A stretch of DNA of 64,000 nt from Viridibacterium sediminicola. GTDB lineage: Bacteria; Pseudomonadota; Gammaproteobacteria; Burkholderiales; Rhodocyclaceae. Where the stretch lies: contig NZ_JBDIVE010000005.1 of assembly GCF_039631295.1 (NCBI RefSeq), forward strand, positions 124,001 through 188,000. Direction: 5' to 3'. A program made the translations under genes and the position numbers. The notes under the pieces are model-generated. The model had not been told where the DNA came from and did not search any database. It saw only the letters and a list, made by a program, of their open reading frames with translations. Positions 43,788-51,687 of the stretch are shown piece after piece (the stretch's first letter is position 1; every line of letters begins with the position of its first letter).

Positions 43788-44426
43788 ATGTCCGATGCAC
43801 CGCTGTGGTTATTCGATCTGGATAACACGCTACACAACACCAGCGCGCATATTTTTCCGCGCATCAATGTCGCCATGACCGAGTACATGGTGCGGCATCT
43901 GCAGATCTCGCAGCACGAAGCAGACCAGTTGCGTCGCCAGTACTGGCTGCGCTATGGCGCGACCATGCTGGGGCTGATGCACCATCACAACACCGATCCG
44001 CAGCACTTCCTGCACCACACCCACCAGTTTCCCGACCTGCCCGAGCTGGTGGTGCCGGAGCCCGCCTTGCGCGGCATCCTGCGCCGCCTGCCGGGCCGCA
44101 AGACGGTGGTCTCCAACGGACCGCACGACTACGTCTGCGCGGTGTTGCGCGAGATGGGCTTGCTGCGCAGCTTCGAGCAAGTGTTCGGCGTCGAGCAGCT
44201 GGCACTGCAACCCAAGCCCGATCCGCGCGCTTTTCATGCCGTGCTGCGTCGTCTGCGTGTGCCCGCCACACGCTGCACCCTGGTCGAGGATTCGCTGGAG
44301 AACCTGCGCAGCGCCAAAGCGCTGGGGATGCGTACGGTATGGATCAGCCGCAGCGCGCGCAAACCCGCTTACGTCGATGTGCAACTGCGCAGCGTGCTGC
44401 ACATCGCGCGTTTACAGAGGCCCTGA
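43788..44426 (+). CDS. pyrimidine 5'-nucleotidase-like HAD hydrolase
   Basis: The haloacid-dehalogenase signature is complete: nucleophile Asp in WLFDLDNTLHNTSAH, Thr/Ser motif TVVSNGPHDY, Lys in QPKPDPRAF, and acidic motif LVEDSLENLRSAKALGM. The DNTLH start and overall 212-residue length match the Sdt1/PpnN-like pyrimidine 5'-nucleotidase branch common in betaproteobacteria. The ATG at 43788 is preferred to 43737. It is convergent with hemB (4 bases between stops). Confidence 0.88.
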   Translation: MSDAPLWLFDLDNTLHNTSAHIFPRINVAMTEYMVRHLQISQHEADQLRRQYWLRYGATMLGLMHHHNTDPQHFLHHTHQFPDLPELVVPEPALRGILRRLPGRKTVVSNGPHDYVCAVLREMGLLRSFEQVFGVEQLALQPKPDPRAFHAVLRRLRVPATRCTLVEDSLENLRSAKALGMRTVWISRSARKPAYVDVQLRSVLHIARLQRP

Positions 44427-44430
44427 TTCC

Positions 44431-45444
44431 TTAAGCCGAGTCTTTCAACCAGCGCGCCGCATCCAGTGCAAAATAGGTCAGCACGCCGTCGGCGCCGGCG
44501 CGCTTGAACGCCAGCAGGGATTCGAGCACCACCGCCTTCTCGTCGAGCCAGCCATTGAGCGCGGCTGCCTTGAGCATGGCGTATTCGCCACTGACCTGAT
44601 AGACGAAGGTCGGCACCTGCAGCTCGTGTTTGACGCGGCGGACGATGTCCAGATACGGCATGCCGGGCTTGACCATGAACATGTCTGCACCCTCGCTGAT
44701 GTCCAGCGCCACTTCACGGATGGCTTCGTCGGAATTGGCCGGATCCATCTGGTAGCTGTACTTGTTGCCCTTGCCCAGATTGCCCGCCGAGCCGACCGCA
44801 TCGCGGAACGGACCGTAAAAGCTCGACGCGTACTTGGCCGAGTAAGCGAGGATGCGCGTGTGAATCTGGCCTGCCGCCTCGAAGGCGCTACGGATGCGTG
44901 CGACGCGGCCATCCATCATGTCCGAGGGCGCAACCACGTCGGCCCCGGCCTGGGCGTGACACAGCGCCTGCTGTTCCAGCGCAGCGAGGGTTTCGTCGTT
45001 GAGCACATAGCCGCTCTCGTCGATCAAACCGTCCTGCCCATGACTGGTGTAGGGATCGAGCGCCACATCGGTGATCACGCCCAGCTCGGGGAAGTTCGCC
45101 TTCAGCGCCTGGATCGTGCGCGGCACCAGCCCCTCGGGGTTCCAGGCTTCGGCGGCGTCGAGGCTCTTGCCAGCGGCATCGATCACCGGAAACAGCGCCA
45201 GCGCCGGAATCTTCAGCGCAACAGCCTGCTCCGCCAGTTTGAGCAAGCCATCGATCGAACGACGCGAGACACCCGGCATCGACGCAACCTGCTCCTCGCG
45301 CCCCGCCCCATCAAGCACAAACACCGGCAGGATGAGGTCATCGGCCGACAGGCGGGATTCACGCATCAGGCGGCGCGAGAAGTCGTCGCGGCGCATGCGA
45401 CGCGGACGGTTGGCGGGAAAGGCGGCGAAGTTGCGGGCAGTCAT
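44431..45444 (-). CDS. hemB: delta-aminolevulinic acid dehydratase (porphobilinogen synthase)
   Basis: HemB condenses two 5-aminolevulinate molecules to porphobilinogen in heme synthesis. The 337-residue enzyme has both active-site Lys contexts (AYSAKYASSFYGPFRDA and FMVKPGMPYLDIVRR). The metal-site segment reads VALDPYTSHGQDG, lacking the Cys triad of zinc enzymes and carrying Asp, as in the Mg-dependent Pseudomonas type. GAAGGT precedes the ATG by about 8 bases. Confidence 0.97.
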   Translation of the reverse strand: MTARNFAAFPANRPRRMRRDDFSRRLMRESRLSADDLILPVFVLDGAGREEQVASMPGVSRRSIDGLLKLAEQAVALKIPALALFPVIDAAGKSLDAAEAWNPEGLVPRTIQALKANFPELGVITDVALDPYTSHGQDGLIDESGYVLNDETLAALEQQALCHAQAGADVVAPSDMMDGRVARIRSAFEAAGQIHTRILAYSAKYASSFYGPFRDAVGSAGNLGKGNKYSYQMDPANSDEAIREVALDISEGADMFMVKPGMPYLDIVRRVKHELQVPTFVYQVSGEYAMLKAAALNGWLDEKAVVLESLLAFKRAGADGVLTYFALDAARWLKDSA

Positions 45445-45489
45445 GAAATACCTTCGAGACGTGAGATGTAAAAAAATGTTGCAGTCGCG

Positions 45490-45655
45490 GAGAGGCGGGA
45501 ACTATGTGCCCGCCACCCTACTCTGAGCTTACGGATGGTGCTTCACCATCCCCCGCGCACCTCCCTGAGCGGGCGTCCTGCAGTGCTCCCCCGGGCCTGC
45601 TGGATTGTTTGCCCCCGGCGTGTCCCCTCGCGTCCGGGGGTTTTTCTTTTTGCGC
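45490..45655 (+). ncRNA. candidate structured small RNA with intrinsic terminator
   Basis: The hemB-engB gap contains several perfect stems in series: GGCGGG/CCCGCC, GGATGGTG/CACCATCC (loop CTT), AGCGGGC/GCCTGCT, and the final CCCCCGG/CCGGGGG followed by TTTTTCTTTTT. The last is a strong rightward terminator although no rightward gene precedes it. This suggests an RNA of about 150-170 bases. It was not matched to a known class with confidence; 6S RNA was considered but the long central bubble structure was not found. A leftward hemB leader is the alternative. Confidence 0.35.
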
Positions 45656-45682
45656 AGGCCATCGCGCGGGCTGCGCAGGCGC

Positions 45683-45737
45683 CTGACTGCGTTGGCTTGC
45701 TCGACGTACTGATGTACGTCTGTGCGAGCCGCCTTGT
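45683..45737 (-). repeat. GTAC-centred hairpin repeat, second copy
   Basis: On the minus strand this reads ACAAGGCGGCTCGCACAGAC and then ACGTACATCAGTACGTCGAG, ending CAAGCCAACGCAGTCAG. It matches the segment embedded in glycine aptamer 2 (11657-11712). Here the stem is ACGTAC/GTACGT with loop ATCA, extended by CTCG/CGAG. It lies just downstream of engB, where it could act as a transcript end. Confidence 0.7.
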
Positions 45738-45791
45738 CATCCACCTGCTCGCTCCACGCGCTTGCCTACGCAAAACAAGGCTTGAACTCAT

Positions 45792-46427
45792 TTATTCCTC
45801 GGTGTCGGCCACGGCGCTCTCAGCCGCCGGCGCCATCCAGCCCTCGACGGCCGATTCAGCTTCTTCGATGCCTGCCTTTTTGAGGCTGGAGAAGAGCTGG
45901 ACGCTGATTTGACCCGGTCGGACTTGCCATTTGGGCAGGCGATTTTTGACTAAAGTCAAAGTTTGTGCAGATGCCGAACGGGTAAGTTTGTCGGATTTGG
46001 TGAGCATCACATGGATCGGTCGGCCACTCGGTGCGAACCAGTCGAGCATCTGCTGATCGAGCGGCGTGAGCGGATGACGTGAATCCATGATCAGGATCAA
46101 ACCGATCAGGTTAGTGCGCCGCGTAAGGTAATTCTCCAGCAAACGCACCCATTGCTTGCGCACTGCCTCGGGCACCTGGGCGTAGCCGTAGCCCGGCAAA
46201 TCAACGAGTGCCGCGCCATTGTTCATGCGGAATATGTTGATCAATTGCGTGCGGCCTGGCGTCTTGCTGACGAAAGCCAGGCGCGTATGCCCGACCAGGG
46301 TGTTGATGGCGCTCGATTTGCCGGCGTTGGAACGCCCCGCAAAGGCGATTTCAGCACCATCGGGCGGAGGCAAATCCTGCGGGCGGGCAATTGAAATTTC
46401 GAAGCGTGCGTGACGGAACAATGACAT
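45792..46427 (-). CDS. engB: ribosome-biogenesis GTPase EngB/YsxC
   Basis: EngB is an essential small GTPase for 50S assembly and cell cycle progression. The 211-residue product has G1 AFAGRSNAGKSS, G3 DLPGYGYAQ, G4 MLTKSDKL, and the G5-like SLKKAG. The G1 to G3 spacing and length are typical. The ATG at 46427 gives MSLFRHARFEIS; a TTG at 46457 is in frame but less usual. It diverges from the cytochrome c4 gene. Confidence 0.95.
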   Translation of the reverse strand: MSLFRHARFEISIARPQDLPPPDGAEIAFAGRSNAGKSSAINTLVGHTRLAFVSKTPGRTQLINIFRMNNGAALVDLPGYGYAQVPEAVRKQWVRLLENYLTRRTNLIGLILIMDSRHPLTPLDQQMLDWFAPSGRPIHVMLTKSDKLTRSASAQTLTLVKNRLPKWQVRPGQISVQLFSSLKKAGIEEAESAVEGWMAPAAESAVADTEE

Positions 46428-46464
46428 AAGGGAAGTAACCGGAGCCTGCCGCGACAAGCAGCAG

Positions 46465-46491
46465 TGATATAGAATTGAGCGATTCTAATTC
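46465..46491 (+). promoter_or_regulatory. putative promoter/dyad of the cytochrome c4 gene
   Basis: TGATATAGAAT (46465-46475) looks like an extended -10 box without a clear -35. Two nested dyads follow: AGAAT/ATTCT (46471-46475 with 46482-46486) and GAATT/AATTC. It lies about 30 bases upstream of the ATG at 46514. Confidence 0.35.
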
Positions 46492-46513
46492 GCCCCACGC
46501 CTTTGAGGTAACA

Positions 46514-47158
46514 ATGATCAAGCGCACCCTGTTGCTGCTCCTCGCCAGCCCGCTGATTTGCCAGCTTTCTTACGCCGAGTCAGCCAAGCCCGCAGCGCCC
46601 GATCTTGCCAAGGCCAAGCAAACGGTCGAGACCCTCTGTGGCGCCTGTCACGGCGCCGATGGCAACAGCATCATTGCGGTCAATCCCAGTCTGGCCGGCC
46701 AGCATCCGGAATACATCGCCAAGCAGCTGAACAACTTCAAGTCGCAAGGCGGCAAGCCGGCCGAGCGCGCCAACCCGGTGATGGCCGGCATGGCCGCACC
46801 GCTCAGCGCCGAGGACATCAAGGGCCTGGCCATCTATCTCTCGCAGCAAAAACCCAAACCCCTCAGCGCCAAGGGCAAGAAAGAATCGCTGGAACTGGGT
46901 CAGAAGATCTGGCGTGCCGGCAACGCCGCAACGGGCGTAGCTGCCTGTGCAGGCTGCCATGGCGCCGCTGGTGCAGGTCTGCCCGCACAGTACCCGCGCC
47001 TGGCGGGCCAGCATCCTGAATATCTCGAAGCGCAACTGCGCGCCTTCCGCGATGGCGTGCGCGCCAACGACGCTGGCTCCGTGATGCGCACCCTGGCGCT
47101 GCGCATGACCGACGCCGAAATCAAGGCAGTTGCCGACTACGCAGCGGGTTTGCGTTGA
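46514..47158 (+). CDS. cytochrome c4-type diheme protein
   Basis: The 214-residue periplasmic protein has a signal peptide (TLLLLLASPLICQLSYA-ES) and two CxxCH heme sites, CGACHG near residue 42 and CAGCHG near 145. Duplicated NPSLAGQHPEYIAKQL and YPRLAGQHPEYLEAQL segments follow each site. Met residues in MAGMAAPL and MRTLALRM are candidate axial ligands. Cytochrome c4 carries electrons to terminal oxidases. GAGGT precedes the ATG at 46514. Confidence 0.95.
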   Translation: MIKRTLLLLLASPLICQLSYAESAKPAAPDLAKAKQTVETLCGACHGADGNSIIAVNPSLAGQHPEYIAKQLNNFKSQGGKPAERANPVMAGMAAPLSAEDIKGLAIYLSQQKPKPLSAKGKKESLELGQKIWRAGNAATGVAACAGCHGAAGAGLPAQYPRLAGQHPEYLEAQLRAFRDGVRANDAGSVMRTLALRMTDAEIKAVADYAAGLR

Positions 47159-47205
47159 TTCTGCTGCGGCGCGGCGCCAGAGCCGCGCACCTTAGCTGAA
47201 GATTT

Positions 47206-47228
47206 GAGCCGCCCTGAGCGGCTCTTTT
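47206..47228 (+). terminator. terminator of cytochrome c4 gene
   Basis: GAGCCGC (47206-47212) pairs with GCGGCTC (47218-47224), loop CCTGA, followed by TTTT. Confidence 0.85.
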
Positions 47229-47244
47229 CATATCCGCCCCTGCC

Positions 47245-48063
47245 TCAGCCCCCGGTGCTCAGCGGCCGGCGCTGGCGGCTCGCCAGCACGGCCAGCTCGG
47301 CCTCGCTGAAACCGGCCTGCAGACGGGCCGGCACATTGAACGGCGGCCGCGGTGGCGGCGCTTCAAAGAAATCGATCAGGCGCAGGTATTCAGCCTCCGC
47401 CTGCAGGCCGCGCGCTGCACATTCGGCACGGAACCAGTGGTCACCAATGGCAACGTGGCCGATCTCGTCACGCAGGATGATGTCGAGAATCGCGAGGCTC
47501 TCGTGGTCGCGCATCTCGCGCAGCCGCGCCTGGATCGGCGGCGTCGCATCGAGCCCTCGCGCTTCGAGCAGGCGCGGCACCAGGGCCATGCGGGCGAGAA
47601 AATCGCCATCCGTTTTAACGGCCATCTCCCACAAACCGTTGTGGGCGGGAAAATCACCGTAGGCAAAGCCCAGCGTGGCCAGACGCGTCGCCAGCAAGCT
47701 GTAGTGCTCGCTCTCCTCCTTGGCCACCTGCAGCCACTGGCTGACGAACAGATCGCCCTGTGCTGAAAAGCGCAGCACGCAATCGAGGGCCAGATTGATG
47801 GCGTTGAATTCGATGTGCACAATCGCGTGCAGCAGCGCTGCCTGCGCCTGCGGCGTGTGTCCGTTGCGGCGTGGCACGGCATCGGGGCGGACCAGCTCGG
47901 GGCGCGCAGGACGGCCGGGCACCGCAATACGGCCAGCAGCGCTGAGACCACTGCGCTGCAAGCGGCCCGCGCCCCAGGCAGCATGCAATGCCTGCGTGAG
48001 CCGGCATTTGTGCGCCGGATCGCAGGTCATCAGCGCTTCCAGGGCGGCAGCTTCCAGCGACAT
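47245..48063 (-). CDS. DUF455 ferritin-like protein
   Basis: The 272-residue protein has the four-helix ferritin-like layout with metal-type Glu/His pairs: HAIVHIEFNAINLALD, KEESEHYSLLATRL, and RDEIGHVAIGDHWF. These match DUF455, a di-iron-like family of unknown role sometimes linked to tRNA or rRNA modification. It starts 2 bases after the upstream antiporter-like gene ends, so the two are probably cotranscribed. Confidence 0.85.
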   Translation of the reverse strand: MSLEAAALEALMTCDPAHKCRLTQALHAAWGAGRLQRSGLSAAGRIAVPGRPARPELVRPDAVPRRNGHTPQAQAALLHAIVHIEFNAINLALDCVLRFSAQGDLFVSQWLQVAKEESEHYSLLATRLATLGFAYGDFPAHNGLWEMAVKTDGDFLARMALVPRLLEARGLDATPPIQARLREMRDHESLAILDIILRDEIGHVAIGDHWFRAECAARGLQAEAEYLRLIDFFEAPPPRPPFNVPARLQAGFSEAELAVLASRQRRPLSTGG

Positions 48064-48065
48064 GT

Positions 48066-49325
48066 TCAGAGCAGCAGAAACGCCAGCGCCGCGCTGAGGG
48101 TCGGCAACAAGGCGAAGAGGAACAATCGCAGCGGGTTGATCGCCTCGTCAGCGAAATACGGCTTGAGAATCGAGAAACCGGCCGGATTCGGCGCATTGGC
48201 GATCACCGTCAAACCACCCGCCGCCACCGCGCCGGCCACCAGGGCGTACTTGAACTGCGCATCGACGCCCTCGACCAGGGAGCCCAGATAGGTCAGCGCG
48301 GCATTGTCGGTGATCGTTGTCAGCGCCATCGCACCGAAGAACAGGGTCAGCGTGTCGAGCCCGCTCAGCAGCGGCTGCAGCCACCACTTCTGCAAGGCGC
48401 CGAGCACCACCAGGCCGGCCAGGAACAAAGCCACCATCAAGCCCTCGCGCAGGATCAGGCGATCCTGATGCTGGCGATAGGCATCCGCCACGCCGAGGAA
48501 CAGCAGGAACAGCGCCATGAACACCACCGGGTGATGCGCCGTCACGATGACCCCACAGAGGAACAGCAGATGCACCACCGTCAGCACCGGCGGCACCGGG
48601 CTGGCGCTGGAATCCGTCTTCGCGGGCGGCAATTGCCCCAGCTCGCGGGCAAATAGGAAACTCACTGCCAGCGCATTGCAGGCCACCGCCAGCGCCGCTT
48701 TCCAGCCGAATTGGGTGAACATGAAGAGACTGTCCCACTGCCACACCGAGGCCACCATCAGCACCGGCGGCGCCGCAAAACTGGTCAGCACACCGCCGAT
48801 GGAGACATTGACGAAGAGCACGGCCAGGGTGGCGTACTTGAAGCGCTCGGAGACGCCCGCCACGAAAAAGCGATCACGCAGCAGGATGGCGGCCAGGGTC
48901 ATCGCCGCCGGCTCGGTGACCAGCGATCCGAGCAAGGGCACCAGTAGCAGGACCACCAGATAGAAAGCCCGCGCCTCCGCCAGCGGCAGACAGCGCGCGG
49001 CCAGATTCACCAGACTGCGGCACAGCGCGAGTATCGGCCGCGAGGCCGCCACCACCATCACCACAAAGACGAACATCGGCTCGGTGAAATTGAGGCTTTC
49101 GAGGTATTCCACCGGCGCATCGCCCGAACCGGTTTCGATGGCCAGAGCGAGTAGCAAGACAGTCGCCCAGATGCCGAAAACCGCCTCGACCTCGCCGAAA
49201 AAATGCCACAGCCCGGCATGCGCCGGCTGCGCATGAGCCAGACGCTCGAACCAGGAGGTCATAAAGGTATGCAGGATCGCCAGCGCAAACAGCACCGCGG
49301 CAATCAGTTCAATGGTGCGTGACAC
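48066..49325 (-). CDS. putative Na+/H+ antiporter family membrane protein
   Basis: This 419-residue, multi-helix protein matches the Na_H_antiport_3-type putative antiporter family related to NhaD/ArsB transporters. Conserved-looking text includes LVTEPAAMTLAAILL, NVSIGGVLTSFAAPPVLMVASVW and TTITDNAALTYLGSLV. TDNAALTY and TEPAAMT resemble the two helix-break motifs of ion transporters. Substrate is not certain. It lies upstream of DUF455 and 27 bases beyond ffh. Confidence 0.85.
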   Translation of the reverse strand: MSRTIELIAAVLFALAILHTFMTSWFERLAHAQPAHAGLWHFFGEVEAVFGIWATVLLLALAIETGSGDAPVEYLESLNFTEPMFVFVVMVVAASRPILALCRSLVNLAARCLPLAEARAFYLVVLLLVPLLGSLVTEPAAMTLAAILLRDRFFVAGVSERFKYATLAVLFVNVSIGGVLTSFAAPPVLMVASVWQWDSLFMFTQFGWKAALAVACNALAVSFLFARELGQLPPAKTDSSASPVPPVLTVVHLLFLCGVIVTAHHPVVFMALFLLFLGVADAYRQHQDRLILREGLMVALFLAGLVVLGALQKWWLQPLLSGLDTLTLFFGAMALTTITDNAALTYLGSLVEGVDAQFKYALVAGAVAAGGLTVIANAPNPAGFSILKPYFADEAINPLRLFLFALLPTLSAALAFLLL

Positions 49326-49352
49326 GGGCGATCCTCCTGTTGCAGAGGCGCA

Positions 49353-50723
49353 TCACGCGCCGGGGAACATCCCCTTGATGCCCTTGAGCCCGCCCATGCC
49401 GCGCATCAGCTTGGCCAGGCCACCGCCCGAGAACTGCTTCATCATCTTCTGCATCTGCTCGAACTGGTTGAGCAGGCGGTTGATTTCCTGCACCTGCACG
49501 CCGGCACCGGCAGCAATGCGACGCTTGCGGCTGGCCTTGAGCAGATCGGGATTGGCGCGCTCGGCCGGCGTCATCGAATTGATGATGCCTTCGACGCGGC
49601 GCATCGACTTCTCGGCCGCATCGCCCTGCACCTGCGAGGCAGCCTGGGCGAACTGCGCGGGCATCTTGTCGAGCAGCGAGGAGATGCCGCCCATGCTGCG
49701 CATCTGGCTGATCTGCGCCTTGAAGTCATTGAGGTCGAAGCCCTTGCCCTTCTTGAGCTTGTCGGCGAACGCCTTGGCTTTCTCCTCATCGACCATGCCC
49801 TTGGCTTCTTCGACCAGCGACAGGATGTCGCCCATGCCGAGGATGCGGCTGGCCATCCGGTCGGGGTGGAATTCATCGAGGCCGGTGAGCTTTTCGCCGA
49901 CGCCGGTGAACTTGATCGGCTTGCCGGTCACGTGACGCACCGACAGCGCCGCACCGCCACGCGAATCACCATCAAGCTTGGTCAGCACAATACCGGTGAG
50001 CGGCAGCGCTTCGTTGAAGGCACGCGCGGTATTGACCGCATCCTGACCGAGCATGGCATCGACCACGAACAGGGTTTCGATCGGCTTGATCGCCGCGTGC
50101 AGGGCCTTGATCTCGTCCATCATCTGCTCATCGACGGTCAGGCGGCCGGCGGTATCGACCAGCAGCACGTCGAAGTAGTGACGCTTGGCGTAGTCGATGG
50201 CGGCATTGGCGATATCGACCGGCTTCTGCGAAATTTCCGAGGGGAAGAATTCGGCGCCGGCCTGGCCTGTCACCGTCTGCAACTGCAGGATGGCGGCGGG
50301 ACGATAGACGTCACAGGAGACGGTCAGCACTTTCTTCTTGTGCTTTTCCTTGAGGTACTTGGCCAGCTTGCCGACCGTCGTGGTCTTGCCGGCGCCCTGC
50401 AGACCGGCCATCAGGATGATCGCCGGCGGCTGGGTGGCAAAGCTCAGCTGCGATTGCGTGCCGCCCATGATCGCGGCCAGCTCGCTATTGACGACACCGA
50501 CGAGGGCCTGGCCCGGCGTCAGCGAACCGATGACTTCCTGACCGAGCGCCTTTTCCTTGACGCGGGCAATGAATTCCTTGACCACCGGCAGGGCAACGTC
50601 GGCTTCAAGCAGTGCCATGCGCACTTCGCGCAGCATCTCGCCGATATTGTCTTCGGTCAGGCGCGATTGACCGCGCAGGGTCTTGACGACTTTGGCGAGG
50701 CGATTGGTGAGGTTATCGAGCAT
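49353..50723 (-). CDS. ffh: signal recognition particle protein Ffh
   Basis: Ffh, with 4.5S RNA and FtsY, directs inner-membrane proteins to the translocon. The 456-residue product has the N domain, the G domain (GLQGAGKTTTVGKLA near residue 107, VDTAGRL, TKLDGDSRGG) and the Met-rich M domain (QMQKMMKQFSGGGLAKLM). No 4.5S RNA gene was recognised. It is divergent from the ccsA-like gene. Confidence 0.98.
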   Translation of the reverse strand: MLDNLTNRLAKVVKTLRGQSRLTEDNIGEMLREVRMALLEADVALPVVKEFIARVKEKALGQEVIGSLTPGQALVGVVNSELAAIMGGTQSQLSFATQPPAIILMAGLQGAGKTTTVGKLAKYLKEKHKKKVLTVSCDVYRPAAILQLQTVTGQAGAEFFPSEISQKPVDIANAAIDYAKRHYFDVLLVDTAGRLTVDEQMMDEIKALHAAIKPIETLFVVDAMLGQDAVNTARAFNEALPLTGIVLTKLDGDSRGGAALSVRHVTGKPIKFTGVGEKLTGLDEFHPDRMASRILGMGDILSLVEEAKGMVDEEKAKAFADKLKKGKGFDLNDFKAQISQMRSMGGISSLLDKMPAQFAQAASQVQGDAAEKSMRRVEGIINSMTPAERANPDLLKASRKRRIAAGAGVQVQEINRLLNQFEQMQKMMKQFSGGGLAKLMRGMGGLKGIKGMFPGA

Positions 50724-50808
50724 TCGAATAGGGAACCAGAATGTTGCAGGAAGTGTGACCGAATCGCGCAGAGCACTGCAAAGGCGGCTCTCGCGTTAAA
50801 CTGGACGG

Positions 50809-51618
50809 ATGAACGTCATTCTACTGCATCTCGTTCCCGCCTCGGCTTACCTACTGCTGGGCTTCGTGCTGTGGCATGCGCGGCGCGCGGCGGCGGGCCA
50901 AAGCTTCGCCGGCACGGTGCGCATCCTGCTCGCCAGCGGCCTCCTCAGTCATGGCTATGCGCTCGGCCAGGACATGCTCGACGGCAACACCCTGCATTTC
51001 GGCCTCGCCATTGCCCTCTCGCTGACCCTCTGGCTGGCGCTGCTGCTGTACTTTGCCGAGAGCCTCGCCAATCCCATCAACAGCCTGCTGCGCCTGGCCA
51101 TGCCGCCGGCGGCGATCTGCGCGATCCTGCCGGCGCTGCTGCCGGGCAACATCCACATCAGCATCGAGAGCTGGAGCTTCCGCCTGCATTTTGCAATGGC
51201 CATGCTGGCCTACAGCTTCTTCGCCCTGGCGGCCCTGCATGCAGTGATGCTGGCCCTCGCCGAGCGACAATTGCATCGCGGCCGGCTGGACGCGGCCGGC
51301 GCCGACCTGCCGCCCCTGCTGGTGCTGGAGAAGATCCTGTTCCGCCTGATCGGCGTGGCTTTCGTGTTCCTCACGCTGACCCTGGCCTCCGGCCTGCTGT
51401 TCTCCGAGGAAAGCCTGATACGCCCGCTGACCCTGCGCTACAAGCTTGGCTTCACCCTCGCCGCCTGGCTGGTGTTCGGCATCCTGCTGCTCGGTCGCCA
51501 TGTCCGCGGCTGGCGTGGCCGCATCGCCCAGCGCTGGACCTTGGCCGGCTTCGTGTTCCTGCTGCTGGCCTACATCGGCACGCATTTCGTCCTCGAAATT
51601 CTGCTCAAGCGCGCCTGA
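50809..51618 (+). CDS. CcsA/YpjD-type cytochrome c assembly membrane protein
   Basis: The 269-residue protein has eight hydrophobic segments and the CcsA/CcmC core: SWSFRLHFAMAMLAYSFFALAALHAVML and later TLASGLLFSEE, RYKLGFTLAAWLVFGILLLGRHVRGWRGR. Conserved His residues at HFAM, GRHV and THFV probably bind heme. Such YpjD-type proteins sit next to ffh in many proteobacteria; the exact role there is unclear. Confidence 0.9.
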   Translation: MNVILLHLVPASAYLLLGFVLWHARRAAAGQSFAGTVRILLASGLLSHGYALGQDMLDGNTLHFGLAIALSLTLWLALLLYFAESLANPINSLLRLAMPPAAICAILPALLPGNIHISIESWSFRLHFAMAMLAYSFFALAALHAVMLALAERQLHRGRLDAAGADLPPLLVLEKILFRLIGVAFVFLTLTLASGLLFSEESLIRPLTLRYKLGFTLAAWLVFGILLLGRHVRGWRGRIAQRWTLAGFVFLLLAYIGTHFVLEILLKRA

Positions 51619-51687
51619 GGCGCGGCAATGCCGGCGGTTTAAAGCGGGCTGATATACTGCAGAGCATTGCAACCAACGCCCCCTTCT

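Noticed and set aside
45490..45655. 6S RNA or 4.5S RNA identity for the structured gap
   Set aside because: I could not see the long central-bubble hairpin of 6S nor the conserved 4.5S loop, so no RNA family name is given.
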